From the NCBI GenBank assembly GCA_049294415.1, contig JBAQCS010000054.1, positions 1 to 15,664 on the forward strand: a stretch of 15,664 nt of DNA, given 5' to 3'. Positions within the stretch are counted from its first letter, which is position 1. The number at the start of each line of letters is the position of its first letter. Shown here piece after piece: positions 11,760-15,664 of the stretch. Below the pieces are notes generated by a model. That model searched no databases and had not been told where the DNA came from. It worked only from the letters and a program-made list of their open reading frames with translations. This stretch comes from JAEZRQ01 sp049294415 (lineage in GTDB: Bacteria; Patescibacteriota; Patescibacteriia; Patescibacteriales; UBA12465). Made by a program: the position numbers and the translations under genes.

Positions 11760-12581
11760 ATGGAAATCAGAGGACCATCTGGAAATGTTTATGTTATAGG
11801 TTCCGAGCTAGGGTTTGATGAGAGATATAAACTTTATCAGTGCACCCACGGTGACAATGAGGTTTGTATTTTAAAGATTGCCCGCAAAGCTGCCTGGAAC
11901 GGACTGTTAGACCGAGAAGCTTTTTTGCTACAACTCTTAACTAAAGAGGCTGCGGAATTAGAAACTGAATATACTAAGGTGAAAAAAGATGACAAAAAAT
12001 TAAATTATCATTTTTTCTTTCCAAAGTTAATTGAAAGTTTCACTTCCCCGGAACAAAAAAACAGTCGCATCAGTATTGTAAGCTTTAAGCATATTGCTAA
12101 AAAGCTAAGTGACCTTACCCCTATCGGACATTTAACCTCACGGGAAGGTGTTCGAATTGATCCGCGTACTAGTGCCTGGATACTGGGAAAATTATTAACT
12201 CTCATCGCTTTTGCTAAAAACCAAAGTGTGCTGATTAATAATATAACCGGTGATAATGTACTAATCAATCGGGATCAACATTATGTTACGATTTTCGACT
12301 GGAGCGAGGCTTCTCTTGGCTCAGAAGAAATATCAAACGACTTTGTAGTTAGCGATATTATTAAAGCCACTAAAGAAGTAATTAAACTATTAGGTGGTAA
12401 TAATTTGACTGGCAAGCTACCAGAAGACAAACAGTTAGAAGGTAATGCCTACGAAGAGTATTTATCAGAACTAAGTTCTGGTCGAATAAAAGACGTGGTT
12501 CAAGCTCACAAACAATTTTACCAAATTGTATTATCGGCTTGGCCGAGAGAGTTCTATAAGTTTACAACCTACACAATTTAA
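11760..12581 (+). CDS. Protein-kinase-fold protein with degenerate catalytic loop
   Basis: A 273-aa protein with a kinase/aminoglycoside-phosphotransferase-like layout: an N-lobe with VCILKIA (putative ATP lysine K39) and helix-C glutamate E53 in DREAF, a hinge near 103-108 (RISIVSF), then a C-lobe. The catalytic segment is LINNITGDNVLIN (158-170) followed by YVTIFDWSEA (175-184), where D180 takes the DFG aspartate place and N166 the metal-binding asparagine. The HRD/HGD aspartate is not in place: aligned residues are I-N-N, unless D165 substitutes. It may therefore be a pseudokinase or an atypical kinase. It is the first gene of the cluster; the VWA gene follows after 15 bases. Confidence 0.7.
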   Translation: MEIRGPSGNVYVIGSELGFDERYKLYQCTHGDNEVCILKIARKAAWNGLLDREAFLLQLLTKEAAELETEYTKVKKDDKKLNYHFFFPKLIESFTSPEQKNSRISIVSFKHIAKKLSDLTPIGHLTSREGVRIDPRTSAWILGKLLTLIAFAKNQSVLINNITGDNVLINRDQHYVTIFDWSEASLGSEEISNDFVVSDIIKATKEVIKLLGGNNLTGKLPEDKQLEGNAYEEYLSELSSGRIKDVVQAHKQFYQIVLSAWPREFYKFTTYTI

Positions 12582-12596
12582 AAGGAGGACAAAAAA

Positions 12597-13697
12597 ATGG
12601 GAGACAATCCTGGAAGTCACGAAGTCTTTGAAAAGGCTCACAAAGCAACAACATCAGGTGGTCGGTCGGCTACTCATGCCGGAGAACAACGCCACAAAGA
12701 AGGCAAAGGTCTTCACCCCTTAGTGGACCCCAAAGGAAACGGGGTTATCAGAGTTTCCAAGAGTTGGTTAGAACCCAATGCTGATGGTACTTTTTATTTA
12801 TTAAGAGGAACCGCTATGTTGGAAGAAACCAGACTGGATACAACCGGATCAATGGGCGACAACGTAGAAATAGCTATGAAGGTTTTACCTCGCAGCTATA
12901 AGCTAACAGCCGAAAGTCCTAAAGCCGTATTACAAAACTATGATCCGCAATTTATTACCGCAATTTTTGCTGACCAGGTTGACCAATACATCTTGTGTCG
13001 ATCTCAAGCTGAAGTTGATGTCAGGATTGCTGAACAGATGTCCTACATGGTGCCAGAGAAGTGGGGTGGCGATTCAACGGAAGATCCGCAATATGGACTT
13101 TTTGGCGCAGCCTACTTAACCTATGCGACTATTAAATTGCTCGGGTTAAAAAGTTACGACTTTACCATTACGGATGCACCAGCCAGAGACTATGTTGATG
13201 TTCATAATTTGAAACGGGTATTTGGCGAAGAGGTTTTTGAAAAAGCTAAAGAAAATGGCTACGACATTAATCCTCGCAACTTACCGAACATAAAAGAAAT
13301 CGTAACTGATTTGCTCAAAACAACCCACGCTTTCGTGTTGTCAGTTAATGGTTCGAGTGCTAACTATTGGCGAAATATTTTTGGATCAGAAAGAGTGGTT
13401 ACTATCAACGACTTAAATCTGTTGCCAGAATATAAAGCGGTTATCATTGGTCTTACCGAAGGCACCTTGGAATTAAGTACAGTCGAAAGTTTTTTAATTG
13501 AAGAAGCTGGTTTGGACAAACAAACTGCAGCCGAAATTAAAAGACATGTAGCTGGAATTCCGATTGGTGCTCAAATGATGCTCGAAAATTTCGATAAATT
13601 ACCAAAACGTGGCGATATCTTCGCTAACAAAAGTGATTTATGGCCCATAAAAAAGGCTGGTGAAGTTGAAGAAGTTGAAGGTGACATGTGGAAGTAA
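12597..13697 (+). CDS. TerY-like VWA (MIDAS) domain protein
   Basis: A 366-aa soluble protein with a polar, histidine-rich N-terminus (about 1-45), then a VWA domain from about 72. The MIDAS motif is complete: D81-T-T-G-S85 in RLDTTGSMGDN, the second-loop T161 in WGGDSTEDPQYG, and D193 in ITDAPARDY. The DTTGSMGDN and TDAP wording is close to the TerY branch of VWA proteins, which pair with kinases and phosphatases. The region 240-350 is a separate helical part with no known motif, and the tail is acidic (VEEVEGD). Shine-Dalgarno AAAGGAGG lies 8 bases before the ATG. A metal-dependent protein-binding role with the upstream kinase-like protein is inferred. Confidence 0.8.
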   Translation: MGDNPGSHEVFEKAHKATTSGGRSATHAGEQRHKEGKGLHPLVDPKGNGVIRVSKSWLEPNADGTFYLLRGTAMLEETRLDTTGSMGDNVEIAMKVLPRSYKLTAESPKAVLQNYDPQFITAIFADQVDQYILCRSQAEVDVRIAEQMSYMVPEKWGGDSTEDPQYGLFGAAYLTYATIKLLGLKSYDFTITDAPARDYVDVHNLKRVFGEEVFEKAKENGYDINPRNLPNIKEIVTDLLKTTHAFVLSVNGSSANYWRNIFGSERVVTINDLNLLPEYKAVIIGLTEGTLELSTVESFLIEEAGLDKQTAAEIKRHVAGIPIGAQMMLENFDKLPKRGDIFANKSDLWPIKKAGEVEEVEGDMWK

Positions 13698-13717
13698 AAC
13701 AAACAAAAAATAATGCG

Positions 13718-13748
13718 AAGGGGTAAGTAAAACAGCTTACCCCTTTAA
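13718..13748 (+). terminator. Hairpin between VWA and PurA-like genes (partial terminator)
   Basis: Perfect 10-bp stem AAGGGGTAAG (13718-13727) and CTTACCCCTT (13736-13745), 8-base loop, followed by a broken T tract (TTTAATTT). The tract is weak, so it may act as an attenuator that lowers expression of the third gene or as a processing signal. Confidence 0.6.
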
Positions 13749-13763
13749 TTTAAAACTAAGATC

Positions 13764-15143
13764 ATGAAAGTTTATACGTTTACCGATTTAGGACCAGGGG
13801 ATGGCGGCAAAGGCGGAGTGATTGATAAAGTCTGTCACTTAACTAGAGCTCACACTGTCTTAAAAGTCGGTGGTGCTCAAGGCAGTCATGGTGTCAGGAC
13901 TTCAGCTGGTCAAAGTTTTAACTTTAAACAATTTGGTTGTGGCACTTTTAGAGGAGCTAAAACTCACATTACCGAATTAATGATTATTGAGCCATTCAAT
14001 CTAATTGAAGAAGGACGTGCTTTGCAACAAGATTTTTGCTTAGTCGACATCTTTAATGATTTAACTATCGATGAGCAGGCTCTATGTATCACCCCCTTTC
14101 ATTACATCGCTTCACAGTTACGTGAACTGGATCGTAAAGATAAACCAAAAGGTACAATTGGTATGGGGGCCGGTGAAGCTAAAAATGATTCGGAAATTTA
14201 TCCAGAATTAGCTATTAGAGCTAAAGATTTTACGAGCCCACTGCTTAAAGAAAAATTGGTAGCCGTTAAAAATCAAAAGTTACAAGACTTAGAGGAAATA
14301 ATTAATCGCCTACCAGAATTTTATTTAGCAGATCAGGAACATGCTCAAAAATTGTTAACCATGCTTAACGACGAAGAACTTATCGACCATATTGTACAAA
14401 CCTACCAGAAGCTAGCTTCTTTAGTAAAAATTGTAGATAGAAACTATTTACGAACTATTTTACAACAAGATGGCACGGTAGTAGTTGAAAGTTCTCATGG
14501 TGCTTTAACCGATTATTATTACGGCTTCTCACCGCACACCAGTCGCCTTCGAACCTTACCAGAATTTACTTGGGACCTACTTAACGAATGTGATTATGAC
14601 GGACAAGTTATTAAATTAGCAGTTCATCGTGCTTATCAAATTCGTCATGGTGCTGGTCCGATGGTAACTGAATCAAAAGAGTGGTTGGAAAAAATGTTAC
14701 CCGGTAGCAGCAAAATGAATAATCGCTGGCAAGGCGATGTGCGCATTGGTCCGCTAGATTTAGTGGCTATGAAATATGCACTAGAAGCTTGTGGTGGTAC
14801 CTCAGCTTTTGATGGCTTAGCTCTAACCTGGTTTGACCAAATTCAAACAATTGGACAATGGCAAGTTTGTTCTAGTTATCAAAATACCGGTGATACCAAT
14901 TTCTTTTCTGAAACTGGTAATATAAAGATCAAACACCTCTCCTGCTCCGATCAACTCATAAGACAAAAACAGTTAACTGAACAATTATTTAACTGTCGTC
15001 CCAATGTAGATTCTTATGATTTATCTGGAAAAAGCCAAAAAGAGCTTATTCAGTTCACTGCTAAATTTTTATTTGAAAATTTAAAGGTGCCACTAAAAAT
15101 GATTTCTTTTGGCCCAACCGAAGCGGACAAAATCTGCTTATAA
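13764..15143 (+). CDS. Divergent adenylosuccinate-synthetase (PurA) paralogue
   Basis: A 459-aa protein collinear with PurA, which joins IMP and aspartate using GTP. The GTP loop is DLGPGDGGKGGVID (8-21) with catalytic D13 kept; GGAQGSHGV (36-44) keeps the catalytic histidine (H42). GTIGMGAGEA (about 130-139) matches the GTTGRGIGPA loop, ESSHGALTD matches EGAQGTLLD, AYQIRHGAGPMVTE matches the TRVGxGPFPTE loop, and NNRWQGDVRIGPLD matches the base loop. Substrate residues have changed: the second T of GTTG is I and the Q of GAQG is H. It may make a different nucleotide-aspartate product or modify another substrate. No Shine-Dalgarno sequence. It is third in the kinase-VWA cluster, not in a purine operon. 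Confidence 0.85.
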   Translation: MKVYTFTDLGPGDGGKGGVIDKVCHLTRAHTVLKVGGAQGSHGVRTSAGQSFNFKQFGCGTFRGAKTHITELMIIEPFNLIEEGRALQQDFCLVDIFNDLTIDEQALCITPFHYIASQLRELDRKDKPKGTIGMGAGEAKNDSEIYPELAIRAKDFTSPLLKEKLVAVKNQKLQDLEEIINRLPEFYLADQEHAQKLLTMLNDEELIDHIVQTYQKLASLVKIVDRNYLRTILQQDGTVVVESSHGALTDYYYGFSPHTSRLRTLPEFTWDLLNECDYDGQVIKLAVHRAYQIRHGAGPMVTESKEWLEKMLPGSSKMNNRWQGDVRIGPLDLVAMKYALEACGGTSAFDGLALTWFDQIQTIGQWQVCSSYQNTGDTNFFSETGNIKIKHLSCSDQLIRQKQLTEQLFNCRPNVDSYDLSGKSQKELIQFTAKFLFENLKVPLKMISFGPTEADKICL

Positions 15144-15146
15144 AAC

Positions 15147-15177
15147 AAGGCGATGCTACTAAAGCGTCGCCTTTTTC
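15147..15177 (+). terminator. Terminator of the kinase-VWA-PurA cluster
   Basis: AAGGCGATGC (15147-15156) pairs with GCGTCGCCTT (15164-15173), one G·U pair included, 7-base loop, then a T run. Confidence 0.9.
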
Positions 15178-15194
15178 TTTACCCTAAAAAGCCC

Positions 15195-15223
15195 TTGACA
15201 GAAGATATAATATAAGGTATAAA
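15195..15223 (+). promoter_or_regulatory. Promoter of the last gene
   Basis: Perfect TTGACA (15195-15200), 17-base spacer and TATAAA (15218-15223). The leader to the ATG is about 60 bases, the longest seen here, AT-rich and without a clear Shine-Dalgarno sequence. Confidence 0.8.
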
Positions 15224-15289
15224 GATATGAATAATTTTAAATTATTTTAGAGTTTTTTAACAATAATATTAACCAATAAATTTCGCGAA

Positions 15290-15664
15290 ATGGAAACACC
15301 GTATCCACAATCATGGACGGACCGCGTTGGTACTTTTGCCGCGGCGGTCGGAAAAACAATTGAAGAAGTTACTGTATTACTGGAGCCATTAGTTGGCGAG
15401 CCGGGTGATGAAGCTATCGTTATTTTGAGTGATGCCAGTGCTGTGCCGGATGTTGATATCAAAGAAGCCTTAAAGGAATTAAAAATTCCATCTGGCAAAT
15501 TGAATATGCACCTGGCCAAACTGAGACCAGAAAAGGCAGTTGAAGAAGTTGTGCCGGCAGAAAAAAATACTTTCGGCTCCATGCTGTCAATCTTGCCAAC
15601 CGTTCCCACTGAAGAATCATTTCTGGAGATGCTCCGCATTGGTGGAATTTTAAAAGTAGATGTC
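15290..15664 (+). CDS. Hypothetical protein, N-terminal 125 residues (runs off the window)
   Basis: ATG at 15290 opens a frame that remains open for 125 codons to the window end; a TAG at 15248-15250 limits any upstream start. The product begins METPYPQSWTDRVGTFAAAV and is soluble and acidic, with alternating helices: VGKTIEEVTVLLEPLVGEPG, then VDIKEALKELKIPSGKLNMH and AKLRPEKAVEEV. A hydrophobic patch follows near 105-120 (ESFLEMLRIGGILKV). The codon choice is richer in G+C than its neighbours. I do not recognise the family. The strong promoter suggests high expression; there is no sign that it belongs to the upstream cluster, which ends in a terminator. Confidence 0.75.
   Translation, partial: METPYPQSWTDRVGTFAAAVGKTIEEVTVLLEPLVGEPGDEAIVILSDASAVPDVDIKEALKELKIPSGKLNMHLAKLRPEKAVEEVVPAEKNTFGSMLSILPTVPTEESFLEMLRIGGILKVDV

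Noticed and set aside
15227..15250. Seven-codon upstream ORF (MNNFKLF) before the last gene
   Set aside because: Its ATG lies at or before the expected transcription start for the TATAAA box at 15218-15223, so it would not be in the message.
15247..15639. Minus-strand open frame of 130 codons at the right end
   Set aside because: It is serine-rich shadow sequence opposite an open frame that has a consensus promoter and normal codon use on the plus strand.

Overview
The window reads as AT-rich bacterial chromosome. Many genes are short, and several promoters (TTGACA/TATAAT type) sit only 10-30 bases from the start codon, with a Shine-Dalgarno sequence at only a few genes. Short leaders, small divergent paralogues and many small membrane proteins fit Candidatus Patescibacteria (CPR). 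That placement is an inference from style and content, because no taxonomic marker gene is present. The standard code (TAA/TAG/TGA stops) works throughout.

Region 1 (1-742) is chromosomal. It holds the 5' part of a radical SAM gene on the minus strand and a minus-strand terminator at 708-735. That terminator looks like the original terminator of the tRNA-Ser gene now found about 5.7 kb away.

Region 2 (743-6469) is an integrated mobile element of about 5.7 kb, flanked by a 21-bp perfect direct repeat (743-763 and 6449-6469). The right copy is the 3' end of tRNA-Ser(UGA). From the integrase end leftward it encodes a tyrosine recombinase, an excisionase-type HTH protein, an HUH rolling-circle replication initiator, and a small OB-fold-like (possibly ssDNA-binding) protein. 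A GC-rich, strongly folded non-coding island (4022-4230) ends beside a CTTGAT site and is a candidate replication origin. The left half is cargo: a membrane-anchored, possibly winged-helix protein on the plus strand, divergent from a four-gene minus-strand operon (LRR-like miniprotein, 2-TM/TPR-like protein, 47-aa protein, 4-TM protein). No capsid, secretin or Zot-type gene is seen, so it looks like an integrative rolling-circle plasmid or satellite rather than a full phage. Helically phased repeats near both ends are probable integrase/excisionase arm sites.

Region 3 (6537-11650) is chromosomal again. It has an unknown 169-aa protein, LexA, a PAS/coiled-coil protein, a PerR-like Fur-family regulator under two Fur-type boxes followed by a 2-Cys peroxiredoxin, two small membrane proteins (the first DUF2231-like), and a flavodoxin-Nudix pair. 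Peroxide and redox defence is the theme.

Region 4 (11637-15176) is the most unusual chromosomal part. A three-gene plus-strand cluster encodes a protein-kinase-fold protein with a degenerate catalytic loop, a TerY-like VWA protein with an intact MIDAS motif, and a divergent adenylosuccinate-synthetase (PurA) paralogue. It resembles the kinase-VWA partnership of TerY-P-type systems, with a PurA-like enzyme where a phosphatase would be expected. I do not recognise it as a described system. The window ends in the 5' part of an unknown gene with a strong promoter.
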